Positions 9,015 to 18,377 of a DNA stretch of 64,000 bases are shown here, piece by piece. Below the pieces are notes generated by a model that was not told where the DNA came from, did no database searches, and saw only the letters and a list, made by a program, of their open reading frames with translations. A program made the position numbers and the translations under genes. Origin of the DNA: Clostridiales bacterium (lineage in GTDB: Bacteria > Bacillota > Clostridia > Oscillospirales > Ruminococcaceae); the NCBI GenBank assembly GCA_019423685.1, contig JAHZAY010000003.1, forward strand, positions 62,001 to 126,000, in the 5' to 3' direction. How positions within the stretch are numbered: position 1 is the stretch's first letter; every line of letters starts with the position of its first letter.

Positions 9015-9500
9015 CTAATTTTCTTTTGGTGTCTGCAACTGTTTGGATTTGCTGGTCGCGCTGCGCAGTGCCTGACGGGTGTCGCGCACATTCTTGAGGG
9101 ATGCGCTCAGGTTTTCCTCTGTCTGTTTGAGAATCGAGTCAGAAAATTCGTGGGAAGCTTTGCGGATCTCTTTGGCAGCCATCTGTGCCTGTGCGATGAT
9201 GTCCGCGGCCTTCTCCTGCGCCTGTTTGACGATCTCCTCCTGTGCAATCAGCATCCGTGCGCGCTCCTCTGCCTTGCGCATGGTCGCCTCGGCCTGGCGC
9301 TCTGCACCCTTGATGATGTCGTTGCGGTCAGCCACGATCATCTTGGCCTGCTTGATCTCTCCTGGCAGGTTCAGGCGGATGTCCTCCACACATTCCCGCA
9401 CCTTCTGCGCGTCCACCACACAGCGCCCGCCCGAAAACGGAAGGCTCCACGCCTCCTCGAGCATGTCGTCGATCATGTTCAGAATTTCATCAATGTTCAT
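9015..9500 (-). CDS. Coiled-coil protein of unknown function upstream-linked to coaD
   Basis: 161 residues, almost wholly helical and charged from about residue 50 onward, with Ala/Glu/Gln/Lys heptads such as KAEERARMLIAQEEIVKQAQ, resembling V-ATPase subunit E/H or F-ATPase subunit b stalks and DivIVA tails. There is no membrane segment. The first 40 residues form a less charged head (DEILNMIDDMLEEAW). Genes of this look are often found next to coaD/rsmD in Clostridia, but their role is unknown to me. It is the last gene of the rsmD-coaD unit, 33 bases after coaD. Confidence 0.75.
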   Translation of the reverse strand: MNIDEILNMIDDMLEEAWSLPFSGGRCVVDAQKVRECVEDIRLNLPGEIKQAKMIVADRNDIIKGAERQAEATMRKAEERARMLIAQEEIVKQAQEKAADIIAQAQMAAKEIRKASHEFSDSILKQTEENLSASLKNVRDTRQALRSATSKSKQLQTPKEN

Positions 9501-9533
9501 CTGCGTTTCCTCCGATCCATGTTTTCCTGTGGC

Positions 9534-10034
9534 TTACACTTCTGGCTGCCGCAGGCGCCGCACGATGCGGTCGTGCACCTGATCCGGCACAAATGGGCGG
9601 ATATCGCCCCCCAGCGAGGCAATCTGCTTGACGACGCTGGAACTGAGATACTGGTTGACAGCGCTTGTGGTCAAAAAGACCGTCTCCACGCCGCTGTAGA
9701 GCTTTTTGTTGATCAGCGCCTGCTGAAACTCATACTCAAAGTCGGACACCGCGCGCAGTCCCTTGACGATGGCGCAGGCTCCAACCTGCTTGACATAGTC
9801 CACCAGCAATCCCTTATAGCAGTCCACTTCCACACCGGGCAGATCCGCTACCGAGTCGCGAATCAACTCCACCCGCTCCTGCAACGAGAAGCAGGGATTT
9901 TTGACCGCGTTGATCACCACCAGCACAATCACCTTGTCAAACAGCGGTCTTGCCCGCCGGATGATGTCCATGTGGCCCTTGGTAATCGGGTCAAAGCTGC
10001 CGGGCACCACTGCAATGCGCTCTTCTCTCTGCAT
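9534..10034 (-). CDS. coaD: Phosphopantetheine adenylyltransferase
   Basis: 166 residues, standard length. The nucleotidyltransferase fold begins AVVPGSFDPITKGHMDII with the T/HxGH-type motif TKGH, and the C-terminal signature YLSSSVVKQIASLGGDI is present (ISSS/T loop). The enzyme transfers AMP from ATP to 4'-phosphopantetheine, the penultimate step of coenzyme A synthesis, in the cytosol. The segment VKGLRAVSDFEYEFQQALIN is the conserved ligand-binding region. It follows rsmD by 2 bases, the classic rsmD-coaD pair. Confidence 0.97.
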   Translation of the reverse strand: MQREERIAVVPGSFDPITKGHMDIIRRARPLFDKVIVLVVINAVKNPCFSLQERVELIRDSVADLPGVEVDCYKGLLVDYVKQVGACAIVKGLRAVSDFEYEFQQALINKKLYSGVETVFLTTSAVNQYLSSSVVKQIASLGGDIRPFVPDQVHDRIVRRLRQPEV

Positions 10035-10036
10035 GT

Positions 10037-10582
10037 TTATTCTGCCTCCTGGCGGCGATAGGCGCTCACCTTCGCCTTGCCGTAAAAATAGGTCTTTGCC
10101 AGATAATACTCTCCCGCACGCTCGGGGAGGATCTCGTCCCTCTCGGTCTCACAGAGGATCACGCCGTCCTCTGCCATATGCCGCACCACCTGCGGCAGCA
10201 CTGCGTCGATGATCTGTTTCTGGTACGGCGGGTCCAAAAAGGCCAGGTGAAATTTCAGATTGGTGCTGTTGAGATAGGACAGCGCCTCCATCTGCGCGAC
10301 CTTGGCCCGATCTGCAAGGCCGCAGTGCGCGAGGTTTTCTTTCACCGCCTGGATTGCCTTTGGCGAGGCGTCGACAAACACCGCATGTTTCGCGCCGCGG
10401 CTGAGCGCCTCGATGCCCATCTGCCCGCTCCCTGCAAACAGATCCAGGAAGGTGCTGCCCTCCACATAGTTCTGTACAATGTTAAAAACTGCCTGTTTGG
10501 TCATATCGGAGGACGGGCGGGTATCCAATCCCTCTGGGGCGATCAGCTTTCTGCCTCTCGCAAGTCCGGTCGTTACTCTCAT
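10037..10582 (-). CDS. rsmD: 16S rRNA (guanine966-N2)-methyltransferase
   Basis: 181 residues. The N-terminus MRVTTGLARGRKLIAPEG and the segment RPSSDMTKQAVFNI are typical. SAM motif I is DLFAGSGQMGIEALSRGA near residue 45 and the catalytic motif is LDPPYQK near residue 120. It methylates the exocyclic amine of G966 in 16S rRNA. It is the first gene of the rsmD-coaD-coiled-coil unit, with its own promoter upstream. Confidence 0.95.
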   Translation of the reverse strand: MRVTTGLARGRKLIAPEGLDTRPSSDMTKQAVFNIVQNYVEGSTFLDLFAGSGQMGIEALSRGAKHAVFVDASPKAIQAVKENLAHCGLADRAKVAQMEALSYLNSTNLKFHLAFLDPPYQKQIIDAVLPQVVRHMAEDGVILCETERDEILPERAGEYYLAKTYFYGKAKVSAYRRQEAE

Positions 10583-10629
10583 ACCATTTTCCTTTCTTGG
10601 AACAGATTGGTTGATTCGGGTTCCTTTTT

Positions 10630-10658
10630 ATTATCTTCACTTTTGGGATTTTTGTCAA
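10630..10658 (-). promoter_or_regulatory. Predicted promoter of rsmD-coaD
   Basis: On the minus strand TTGACA (10658-10653), 17-base spacer, GATAAT (10635-10630), about 48 bases before the rsmD ATG. Confidence 0.65.
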
Positions 10659-10703
10659 TGGGAGAGCAGAAACTTTCTATTCTCCCCGCTTCTCGATTGT
10701 CCC

Positions 10704-12638
10704 TTATTCCAGCTCCTGGAGCTGCGCCTTTGCCTTTTCCTGATGGTTTTCGTGCAGGTATCGGTAGAGGTTTAAGGCAGACAGGTGGGTCATGCCGGGC
10801 GTCTCCTCCAGCTGTTCGACGCTGGCCGCCTCCATTGCCTTGAGGGTGCGAAAGCGCAGATAAAGGTTTTGTGCGCGCTTGGGGCCAATGCCCTCCACCG
10901 ACCGCAGCACCGAGTCCAGGGCCTGAGTGCGGTGTTTTGTGCGCGAGTAGTTGATCGAAAAGCGGTGCACCTCATCTTGGATGCTGGTCAGCAGGTCAAA
11001 CGCCGCGCGGTAGGAGGAAACCGACAGCTCGCCATCCTCGGTGGCGATGGTGCGGGTGCGGTGGCGGTCGTCCTTGGCCATGCCAAAGACCGGGATCTCA
11101 AAGCCCATCTGCCGTACAATCGGCTTGACTGCCGCCACATGTCCCTTGCCGCCATCCAGGAGGATCAGGTCGGGCAGGTGGCCGAAGCCCACTCCCTCGT
11201 CCTTGTGCTGGCTGTAGCGCATCAGGCGCCGGGTGATGACCTCGCGCATCGAGGCGTAGTCGTCCGGCTTCCCGGCGACACTTTTGACCGAAAACTTGCG
11301 GTAGGCTCCTCTGAGCGGCCGGCCGCCCTCAAAGACCACCATGCCCGCCACAATCGTTTCACTGCCGATGTTGGAGATGTCGTAGGCCTCGATGTAGTTT
11401 GGGATCTGATGCAGCCCCAGCAGCCGCGCCAGCTCATCCAGCGCCGAGACCTCGCGGCTTGTGCGGCGGGTCTGCTCGGCAATCTGCTGGCTGGCGTTCT
11501 CCCGCGCCATCTGCAACAGCTTCATCTGATCGCCCTTTTGCGGGACGGTGAGCTGCACGGCTCTTCCCGCCTTTTGGGAAAGATATTTCTCCAGCTCCTC
11601 GTTCATGCCGGTGTCTCCGTCCAGTACCACCGTTTTGGGGACCGCTCCCTTCATGTCGTAGTAGCGCAGCACAAATTGGGCGCGCAGTTCGCGCAGGATA
11701 TCCTGAACCGGCTGTTCGCCGCCGTCCTCTCGCGAGAGGGCAGCCTCTGAAAATTCGCTCATCTCGTCGAGCATAAACGACTCTTTGTCCACCAGGCGAT
11801 AGTCGCGAAACTGCAACACCACCGCACAGCACTTGACTGACGACTGGATGAGGGCGATGACGTCCTCCTCCTCATACCGGATTGAGACGACCTTCTGGTG
11901 CTCCTGAAGGGCCTGGATGGCACGGATGCGGTCGCGGTAGCGCGCGGCCTTCTCAAATTGCAGGCTTTCCGAAGCCTGCAGCATCCGCTGGGTGAGCACC
12001 TTTTGTATATTGCCGGAGGAGGAGCCTCGCAGAAATCCCACCGCCTCCTCCAGCGCCTCACTGTATTCCTGCGGGCTGATCTTGCCGCTGCACGGCGCCA
12101 TGCACTGTTTGATGTGGAAATTTAAGCAGGGGCGCTGTTTGCCGATATCCTGTGGGAAGTTGCGGTTGCAGGTGGGCAGCAAAAAGACCTTGTTGACCTC
12201 ATCCACCGTCTCCTTGACCACATAGCCGGAGATATAGGGTCCCAGATAGCGCGCACCGTCCTTGAGGGGCTGGTGGCAGGCGGTGATCTTGCCATATTCT
12301 CCCAGACCAACGCGGATATAGTGGTAGCCCTTGTCGTCCTTTAGCAGGATGTTGTATTTTGGGGTATACTGTTTGATAAAGCTGCATTCAAGGATGAGCG
12401 CCTCAAACTCACTGGAGGTGACGATGTACTCGAAGTCCCAGACATTCTCCACCATGCGGTACACCTTGGGGGTGTGTTTGTCCACACTGCGAAAATAGCT
12501 GCTGACGCGGTTCTTCAGCGCCTTGGCCTTTCCGATATAGATGATCTGGCCCTTTTTGTCCTTCATGATGTAGATGCCCGGCTGCAGCGGCAATTTTTTG
12601 ACCTTGTCGCGCAGGTATCCTAACCTTGGGTTGTCCAA
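10704..12638 (-). CDS. uvrC: UvrABC excinuclease subunit C
   Basis: 644 residues from a TTG at 12638, which has AGGAGG 8 bases upstream; the ATG at 12689 falls inside the preceding terminator hairpin and adds a non-conserved extension. Domains in order: GIY-YIG nuclease (PGIYIMKD, IIYIGKA) at about 15-100, UVR coiled coil near 200-235, the RNase H-like endonuclease C-domain with DISN and DGGKGH around 390-500, and tandem helix-hairpin-helix (VEGIGPKRAQNLY) at the C-terminus. It makes the 3' and 5' incisions in nucleotide excision repair with UvrA/UvrB, which are not in this window. Confidence 0.95.
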   Translation of the reverse strand: MDNPRLGYLRDKVKKLPLQPGIYIMKDKKGQIIYIGKAKALKNRVSSYFRSVDKHTPKVYRMVENVWDFEYIVTSSEFEALILECSFIKQYTPKYNILLKDDKGYHYIRVGLGEYGKITACHQPLKDGARYLGPYISGYVVKETVDEVNKVFLLPTCNRNFPQDIGKQRPCLNFHIKQCMAPCSGKISPQEYSEALEEAVGFLRGSSSGNIQKVLTQRMLQASESLQFEKAARYRDRIRAIQALQEHQKVVSIRYEEEDVIALIQSSVKCCAVVLQFRDYRLVDKESFMLDEMSEFSEAALSREDGGEQPVQDILRELRAQFVLRYYDMKGAVPKTVVLDGDTGMNEELEKYLSQKAGRAVQLTVPQKGDQMKLLQMARENASQQIAEQTRRTSREVSALDELARLLGLHQIPNYIEAYDISNIGSETIVAGMVVFEGGRPLRGAYRKFSVKSVAGKPDDYASMREVITRRLMRYSQHKDEGVGFGHLPDLILLDGGKGHVAAVKPIVRQMGFEIPVFGMAKDDRHRTRTIATEDGELSVSSYRAAFDLLTSIQDEVHRFSINYSRTKHRTQALDSVLRSVEGIGPKRAQNLYLRFRTLKAMEAASVEQLEETPGMTHLSALNLYRYLHENHQEKAKAQLQELE

Positions 12639-12676
12639 CCGATTTTCCTCCTGTCCCCTGCCTTGTTTCAGATACG

Positions 12677-12712
12677 AAAAAAGGTGCACCGGCCAAAGGC
12701 AGCCGATACACC
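12677..12712 (-). terminator. Terminator after the first HPr gene
   Basis: On the minus strand GGTGTATCGGC (12712-12702) pairs with GCCGGTGCACC (12693-12683) over 11 pairs with two wobbles, then TTTTTTC. It separates the HPr gene from uvrC. Confidence 0.75.
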
Positions 12713-12768
12713 CTGTGCAGGTTTCTTATACTGATGATAATAACCGAAGCTCTTGGCGGCTGAAAACC

Positions 12769-13032
12769 TTACTCAGCAAAACCGGACTCAACCAGCTCTA
12801 CGAGGCTCTCAACAGCTTCCTTCTCGTCTGCGCCATCGGCGATGATACGGATGGTTGTTCCACCGACAATGCCCAGCGAAAGAACGCCCAGCAGGCTCTT
12901 TGCGTTTACTCTGCGGTCTTCCTTCTCAACCCAGATAGAAGCTTTGAACTCATTTGCTTTCTGAATGAAGAATGTTGCCGGACGAGCGTGAAGGCCAACC
13001 TGGTTTTGTACCACTACTTCTTTTACAAACAT
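12769..13032 (-). CDS. ptsH: Phosphocarrier protein HPr (stand-alone copy)
   Basis: 87 residues. The active-site motif QVGLHARPAT places the phosphorylatable histidine at residue 15, and VNAKSLLGVLSLGI places the HPr-kinase serine at residue 46, so both PTS transfer and CcpA-type regulation are possible. It carries phosphate from Enzyme I to EIIA domains in the cytosol. Unlike the second HPr in the fructose operon, it is monocistronic with its own promoter and terminator. This is the more canonical copy at the Ser46 region, so it is the likelier general HPr. Confidence 0.95.
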   Translation of the reverse strand: MFVKEVVVQNQVGLHARPATFFIQKANEFKASIWVEKEDRRVNAKSLLGVLSLGIVGGTTIRIIADGADEKEAVESLVELVESGFAE

Positions 13033-13152
13033 TTCAGTTACTCCCCTATTCTAAGATGTGTAGATTGTTTAATAACCGATCTTCTGTCTTGAGACGCCGC
13101 CTTTTCCCAATTTGCGCGTTGTCCCTTCCAGTTCCGGTTTATGACACAATTT

Positions 13153-13180
13153 ATTATAACACAAAGGAGCAGTTCGTCAA
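13153..13180 (-). promoter_or_regulatory. Predicted promoter of the stand-alone HPr gene
   Basis: Minus strand TTGACG (13180-13175), 16-base spacer, TATAAT (13158-13153). The remainder of the gap from 13033 to 13422 holds no credible gene; see the inverted repeat at 13332-13390. Confidence 0.75.
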
Positions 13181-13331
13181 CGCATATTTTGCCATTCTTT
13201 TACACGCTGCTTCGATTTTCTGCTTCTTTTCCAGATGATCGTTTTTTTCAGGCGGTCTCTTTGGCAGAATTCACTATAAAGTTTTCAACATAGCTGTCAT
13301 TATAACCATCCTGTTTCCACCGTTTTGACCT

Positions 13332-13390
13332 GTGAAAAATATATCAAATAGAAATATTTCACTATTCTATATCAAAAATGTGAAATATTT
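13332..13390. repeat. AT-rich repeated GTGAAA(T/A)AT element
   Basis: AAATATTTCAC (13352-13362) is the exact inverse of GTGAAATATTT (13380-13390), and a third related copy GTGAAAAATAT lies at 13332-13342. The element sits between the trmD stop codon and the HPr promoter. Low GC and a 17-base loop argue against an efficient terminator; an operator is possible. Confidence 0.5.
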
Positions 13391-13422
13391 TTAAAAAAGG
13401 TGCGCTCTGTTGCTCCTCACTC

Positions 13423-14202
13423 TTACTTTATGCTGTTTTCCGAAAACGGTTCCTGTGGCTGAGCTCTCTCAGACAACCATCGTTTTTCCTTATCGCTGAG
13501 CTTGCCGTCGGCGACCGCCTTCTCGATCAGATCGGGGCGCTTGCGCGCGGTTTCCAGCAGGGACTGCTCGCGTTCCCACTTCAAGATGTTGGCGTGGTGG
13601 CCGCTGGAGAGCACTGCCGGCACCTGCATCCCGTGCCAAACCGGCGGGCGGGTGTACTGCGGATACTCCAACAGGCCGCTGTAGTGGCTCTCCTCGGTGA
13701 AGCAGACCTCCTCAGAAAGCACGCCCGGGCACAATCTGCCCACCGCGTCGGCGACCACCAGCGCGCCCAGCTCGCCTCCAGTGAGCACATAATCCCCCAG
13801 CGAGATCTCTTCGTCCACAATTTCGTCCAGCACCCGCTGGTCCACACCTTCATAATGCCCACACAGCAGAAAAATATGCTCATACTCCCGCAATGCAATC
13901 GCTTTTTGCTGATTAAACGGCTGACCTTTAGGCGACATGTAGATGACGTGCGGGCGGCTTTTTGTCATGGCGCAAACCGCCTCAAAGCAGTCGTAGATCG
14001 GCATGGTCTGCATCAACATCCCCTTGCCGCCGCCATAAGGGGTGTCGTCCACCCGATGATGCTTGTCCTTGGAGTAGTCGCGGATATTGTGGCAGTGGAT
14101 TTCCAGTTTGCCGGCCTTGCGGGCCCTGCCGATGATGCTCTCCCCCAACACCGCCTCACACATTTCGGGGAAGAGAGTGGCAATATCAATCCTCATCGTC
14201 AA
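13423..14202 (-). CDS. trmD: tRNA (guanine37-N1)-methyltransferase
   Basis: 259 residues; the alternative ATG two codons later (14196) gives MRIDIATLFPEM, the common family start. SPOUT trefoil-knot signatures are visible: DDTPYGGGKGMLMQ near residue 55, LLCGHYEGVDQRV near 110 and DYVLTGGELGALV near 135. It methylates G37 of tRNAs reading CNN codons, preventing +1 frameshifting. It overlaps the end of rimM by 17 bases, so translation is coupled. It is the last gene of the ylxM-trmD operon here; rplS, which often follows, is absent. Confidence 0.95.
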   Translation of the reverse strand: MTMRIDIATLFPEMCEAVLGESIIGRARKAGKLEIHCHNIRDYSKDKHHRVDDTPYGGGKGMLMQTMPIYDCFEAVCAMTKSRPHVIYMSPKGQPFNQQKAIALREYEHIFLLCGHYEGVDQRVLDEIVDEEISLGDYVLTGGELGALVVADAVGRLCPGVLSEEVCFTEESHYSGLLEYPQYTRPPVWHGMQVPAVLSSGHHANILKWEREQSLLETARKRPDLIEKAVADGKLSDKEKRWLSERAQPQEPFSENSIK

Positions 14203-14704
14203 ACAGTCCCTCCAGCGGTCGGATCTTCATCACGCCGCCGTCCAGATCCACCTGGATAACCACCTGCGGGATGGCGGGGATCAGCCGCTCCTTGCCGTCT
14301 GCAAAGCGGATGTGGTAGACATCGTTGGCTCCGGTGGGGCTCACCTGAGTCAATTCCCCGTACAGGTGGCCGTCGTCGGCATCGACCACCTGCAGGCCCA
14401 TCAGATCCTGGATGAGGTATTCGCCTTCCTCCATCGGGATGTCGTCGCGGTGGATATAGATGACCTTGTTGCGCAGTTTTGCCGCATCGTCGATCGAATC
14501 GATTCCCTCAATTTTAAACAGCGGCATATTTTTGGCAAAGCGAACCCCTTCCAGCGTCAGTGGTTTCTGACCCTTGGCATCCAGATAGATGGTTTCGATG
14601 TCCAAAAACATTTCCGGATCATCGCACCAGGGATACACCTTAACTTCTCCGTGAACCCCGTGGGTGGTGACAATTTTGCCAGCTTCGATATATTGTTTGC
14701 GCAT
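14186..14704 (-). CDS. rimM: Ribosome maturation factor RimM
   Basis: 172 residues from the ATG at 14704, which follows GGAAAGGAGA; upstream in-frame codons overlap the preceding gene. The N-terminal RimM beta-barrel starts YIEAGKIVTTHGVHGEVKV, and the PRC-barrel C-domain holds LIQDLMGLQVVD and DVYHIRFADGKERLIPAI. RimM binds ribosomal protein S19 and helps mature the 30S head. It lies directly upstream of trmD with overlapping reading frames, the standard order. Confidence 0.96.
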   Translation of the reverse strand: MRKQYIEAGKIVTTHGVHGEVKVYPWCDDPEMFLDIETIYLDAKGQKPLTLEGVRFAKNMPLFKIEGIDSIDDAAKLRNKVIYIHRDDIPMEEGEYLIQDLMGLQVVDADDGHLYGELTQVSPTGANDVYHIRFADGKERLIPAIPQVVIQVDLDGGVMKIRPLEGLFDDED

Positions 14705-14736
14705 ACGCTTTCTCCTTTCCTGCTCTCCGTCGCCCT

Positions 14737-15552
14737 TTACCCTTTTTGCTGATAGTGCCGCTTGGCCAGCTCCACGCAATCCCGCATCTTAAAACAGCTG
14801 GCCTCCCCATTGGGCAGAGGCTCTCTGCGGATATTGGCAGCATACTCTGTGAAAAATTCCCGCTGCACCTCCAAAAAGTCGTCGAAAATATCGAGGTCGA
14901 TGTTTTTAAAGGAAACCCACTGCTTTTTCCCGTCCACCAGAATCGGAGCAGACTCCTCAATATCTGGGCGGTTTGCAAAGTATTCCGCCAAATGAAGGGA
15001 GGTGTTTGTCTCAAAGGTCGTGCCCAGCAATAAAATTTTCGCGTCCATCTCATAGAGCTTTTGCAGCGGGGACTGCGGTCCCAATCCATAATCCAGCGGA
15101 TGATCTTGCACGACCTGCTCTGCCCCCGCTCCATACGCGCAAAAGGAATACAGCGGGTGCGCACTGCGGCGCACATGGGGGAAGCGCGAAAAATAAACGG
15201 CTGTCTGTCCCAACTCCTGATCGACCGGCGTGCGCTCGGGGTCATACGGCAGGATGGAGTCGCGGATTTTTTCGTGCCATTCTTTTGGGACAGGTGGGTA
15301 CTGCCAAAAACGCGGGTTGGAATGTCCCACCGTCTGAGAGGGCATGACCAAGGTGCCCTCCGGCCCGAGGGTGCTCAAAAGCGCCTCGATAATCGTCTCC
15401 GCCCCTCCGATCAGATAGCCGAACGCCTTGAGCGAAGCATGCAACATGACGGTATCTCCCCGCTCCAGCCCCAGCTGTCGGAGCAGCTCTTTGAGCTCCT
15501 GCCGATAAAACGGAAGCTGTTTTCTTTGCAAAATATCGGACATATGGTGCAT
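14737..15552 (-). CDS. AAC(3)-family aminoglycoside N-acetyltransferase-like protein
   Basis: 271 residues from the ATG at 15552 (GGGGGAAGAGCA upstream); the frame is open back to 15651 but that part overlaps the khpA end region. Signatures of the antibiotic-NAT family: VMLHASLKAFGYLIGG, EGTLVMPSQTVGHSNP and the catalytic-region LLGTTFETNTSLHLAE. Family members transfer acetyl from acetyl-CoA to the 3-amino group of aminoglycosides; many chromosomal relatives (YokD-like) have unknown substrates. It lies between khpA and rimM in a translation operon, 32 bases before rimM, an unusual place. No mobile-element remnants flank it. Confidence 0.85.
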   Translation of the reverse strand: MHHMSDILQRKQLPFYRQELKELLRQLGLERGDTVMLHASLKAFGYLIGGAETIIEALLSTLGPEGTLVMPSQTVGHSNPRFWQYPPVPKEWHEKIRDSILPYDPERTPVDQELGQTAVYFSRFPHVRRSAHPLYSFCAYGAGAEQVVQDHPLDYGLGPQSPLQKLYEMDAKILLLGTTFETNTSLHLAEYFANRPDIEESAPILVDGKKQWVSFKNIDLDIFDDFLEVQREFFTEYAANIRREPLPNGEASCFKMRDCVELAKRHYQQKG

Positions 15553-15655
15553 TGCTCTTCCCCCTTCTGCGTGCAAATGCAGATAGCAAAAAAGGACGCC
15601 GGGCTTTGAGCCCCTGCGCCCTTTCGGATGATCCTTATTAGAAAGCGGCAAAATC

Positions 15656-15889
15656 TTAGTCGATTTCGACTGCTACCTTCTGCTCAACCTTACCGGCAGC
15701 GGATCTTACGATTGTACGGATCGCCTTGGCAATCCTGCCCTGTTTGCCGATGACACGGCCCATATCGTCTGCTGCGACATGGAGATGATACACTACAGTG
15801 CCGTCTTCCTTCGGTTCATCGACGGTGACGGAAACTGCATCTTTATCGTCTACAAGGCCTTTCACAATAGTAATAATCAGTTCCTGCAT
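15656..15889 (-). CDS. khpA: KH-domain RNA-binding protein KhpA (YlqC)
   Basis: 77 residues, a single KH domain with the RNA-binding GxxG loop in DMGRVIGKQGRIAKAIR. KhpA forms a complex with KhpB (Jag) and binds many RNAs; in Gram-positive cocci it affects cell division. It sits between rpsP and the acetyltransferase gene, 13 bases after rpsP, the usual ylqC position. Confidence 0.95.
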   Translation of the reverse strand: MQELIITIVKGLVDDKDAVSVTVDEPKEDGTVVYHLHVAADDMGRVIGKQGRIAKAIRTIVRSAAGKVEQKVAVEID

Positions 15890-15902
15890 GCGTGCTTACC
15901 TC

Positions 15903-16145
15903 CTACAGGACACCGTTAGCTTTAAGCAGGGATCTAACTGTATCGGTCGGTTGTGCACCGTTAGACATCCACTTCTTTGCTTTCTCAGCGTCAACCTTTA
16001 CTGTTGCCGGAGTCTGTGCCGGATCATAGTAACCGATCTCCTCGATGAAGCGGCCATTGCGCGGATAACGGGAATCAGCTACAACGATGCGGTAGAACGG
16101 AGCCTTCTTAGCGCCCATTCTGCGAAGTCTAATTTTAACAGCCAT
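15903..16145 (-). CDS. rpsP: 30S ribosomal protein S16
   Basis: 80 residues from the ATG at 16145, preceded by AGGAGGTGACAGAA; a GTG three codons earlier lies inside that ribosome site. The family signature AVKIRLRRMGAKKAPFYRIV opens the protein, followed by GRFIEEIGYYDP. S16 binds 16S rRNA early in 30S assembly. It follows ffh by about 105 bases and precedes khpA. Confidence 0.98.
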   Translation of the reverse strand: MAVKIRLRRMGAKKAPFYRIVVADSRYPRNGRFIEEIGYYDPAQTPATVKVDAEKAKKWMSNGAQPTDTVRSLLKANGVL

Positions 16146-16250
16146 TTCTGTCACCTCCTGAACCTTTCTAAATCTATATCATAATTTCCCTCGGAAATCT
16201 GATAAACTTGTTTTTCCAGCCTTTTTTAGGCTGTGGGGTTTGATGCCGTT

Positions 16251-17615
<1,365 letters not shown>

Positions 17616-17685
17616 CGGACCATTCCTCCTTTGCAAGTAAAGTGTTCGCGGTGTGGTATCTCAATAAAAAGAAAATAGCAAGTGG

Positions 17686-18078
17686 TTATGCGTCTTCGAT
17701 CTGCCGTGCAAGTTCGACGATGCGGTTGGCATCCTGCTCGATCTTGCGGTTTGCCGGATAGCGTCCGGCCTCGAAGGCGATATCGTTTGCACAGCGGACA
17801 ATTTCCTCAAGCTTTTGGGAGTAGGCTCTGAACTTTTTTGCAAGTCCCAGGCGCTCCTCCATCTCCAAGAGGGTGGCCTCAGCACGCTTGATGCTGTCGC
17901 GCACGCCCTGCCGGGTGATGTTGGTCAGCTGTGCAATCTCTCCCAGAGACAGGTCCTCGTTGTAGTAGAGCCGCGCCACCTCGCGCTGTTTGTCGGTCAG
18001 CATCTGGCCGTAATAGTCGAGCAGCACGGAGATTTGCAGGTTTTTGGGCACTGTGGCGTCGCCTCCCATCGGGGCCAT
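17686..18078 (-). CDS. ylxM: YlxM/p13 family helix-turn-helix SRP-associated protein
   Basis: 130 residues. The N-terminal half resembles a sigma-70 region 4 helix-turn-helix: LTDKQREVARLYYNEDLSL then IAQLTNITRQGVRDSI. A coiled C-terminal half follows. YlxM family proteins (UPF0122) are encoded just before ffh and in streptococci stimulate SRP GTPase activity. The family start is usually nearer LQISVLLDYYGQML; the 14-residue leader before it is uncertain. It opens the translation/secretion operon and is preceded by a strong promoter. Confidence 0.93.
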   Translation of the reverse strand: MAPMGGDATVPKNLQISVLLDYYGQMLTDKQREVARLYYNEDLSLGEIAQLTNITRQGVRDSIKRAEATLLEMEERLGLAKKFRAYSQKLEEIVRCANDIAFEAGRYPANRKIEQDANRIVELARQIEDA

Positions 18079-18090
18079 GGTGTAAAGGTG

Positions 18091-18171
18091 TTTGCCTTTA
18101 CTTGGGAATCCTTTGCTATTATACGAAAGATTTTGCGATCTGTCAAGGGGTTTTGCTTTACACTTGGGGAT
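18091..18171. repeat. Direct repeat bracketing the ylxM promoter
   Basis: On the plus strand TTTGCTTTACACTTGGGGAT (18152-18171) and TTTGCCTTTACTTGGGAAT (18091-18109) differ by a 2-base indel and few substitutions, 61 bases apart, one on each side of the promoter. This is the layout of a two-site operator; no regulator is known to me. Confidence 0.55.
18118..18146 (-). promoter_or_regulatory. Strong promoter of the ylxM-ffh-trmD operon
   Basis: Minus strand TTGACA (18146-18141), 17-base spacer, TATAAT (18123-18118), a consensus match. Two similar elements bracket it (18152-18171 and 18091-18109). Confidence 0.85.
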
Positions 18172-18249
18172 TTTTTTGAAAATTTCCCCGCCAAAATTGC
18201 TTCTATCACGCCAGCTGCAACGCCAGCTGCAAGAGGAGATTTTCCTTTA

Positions 18250-18298
18250 TAATAAAAAAGGGAGGACGGGCGGGGAAAACTTCCCCGCCCGTCCTCCC
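18250..18298 (-). terminator. Terminator of the threonine aldolase unit
   Basis: An 18-bp perfect stem (18260-18277 with 18281-18298, loop AAC) followed on the minus strand by CTTTTTTATT. It ends leftward transcription from the small gene at 18378. Confidence 0.85.
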
Positions 18299-18377
18299 AA
18301 ATCGGTTACAAAAGGCAACCTTTGCGTCAATGAGGTTTTTCACCCTTACCGGCGCTGCCTTGAAAGGTACAGGGCGA

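Noticed and set aside
14737..15552. AAC(3)-like gene as a recently mobile resistance gene
   Set aside because: No IS, integron or repeat borders are visible, and base composition and spacing match neighbouring operon genes.
16197..16236. Small CAGCC/GGCTG hairpin between rpsP and ffh as a terminator
   Set aside because: Only a 5-bp stem with an A-rich loop and no T-tract on the coding strand; the genes on both sides belong to one operon.
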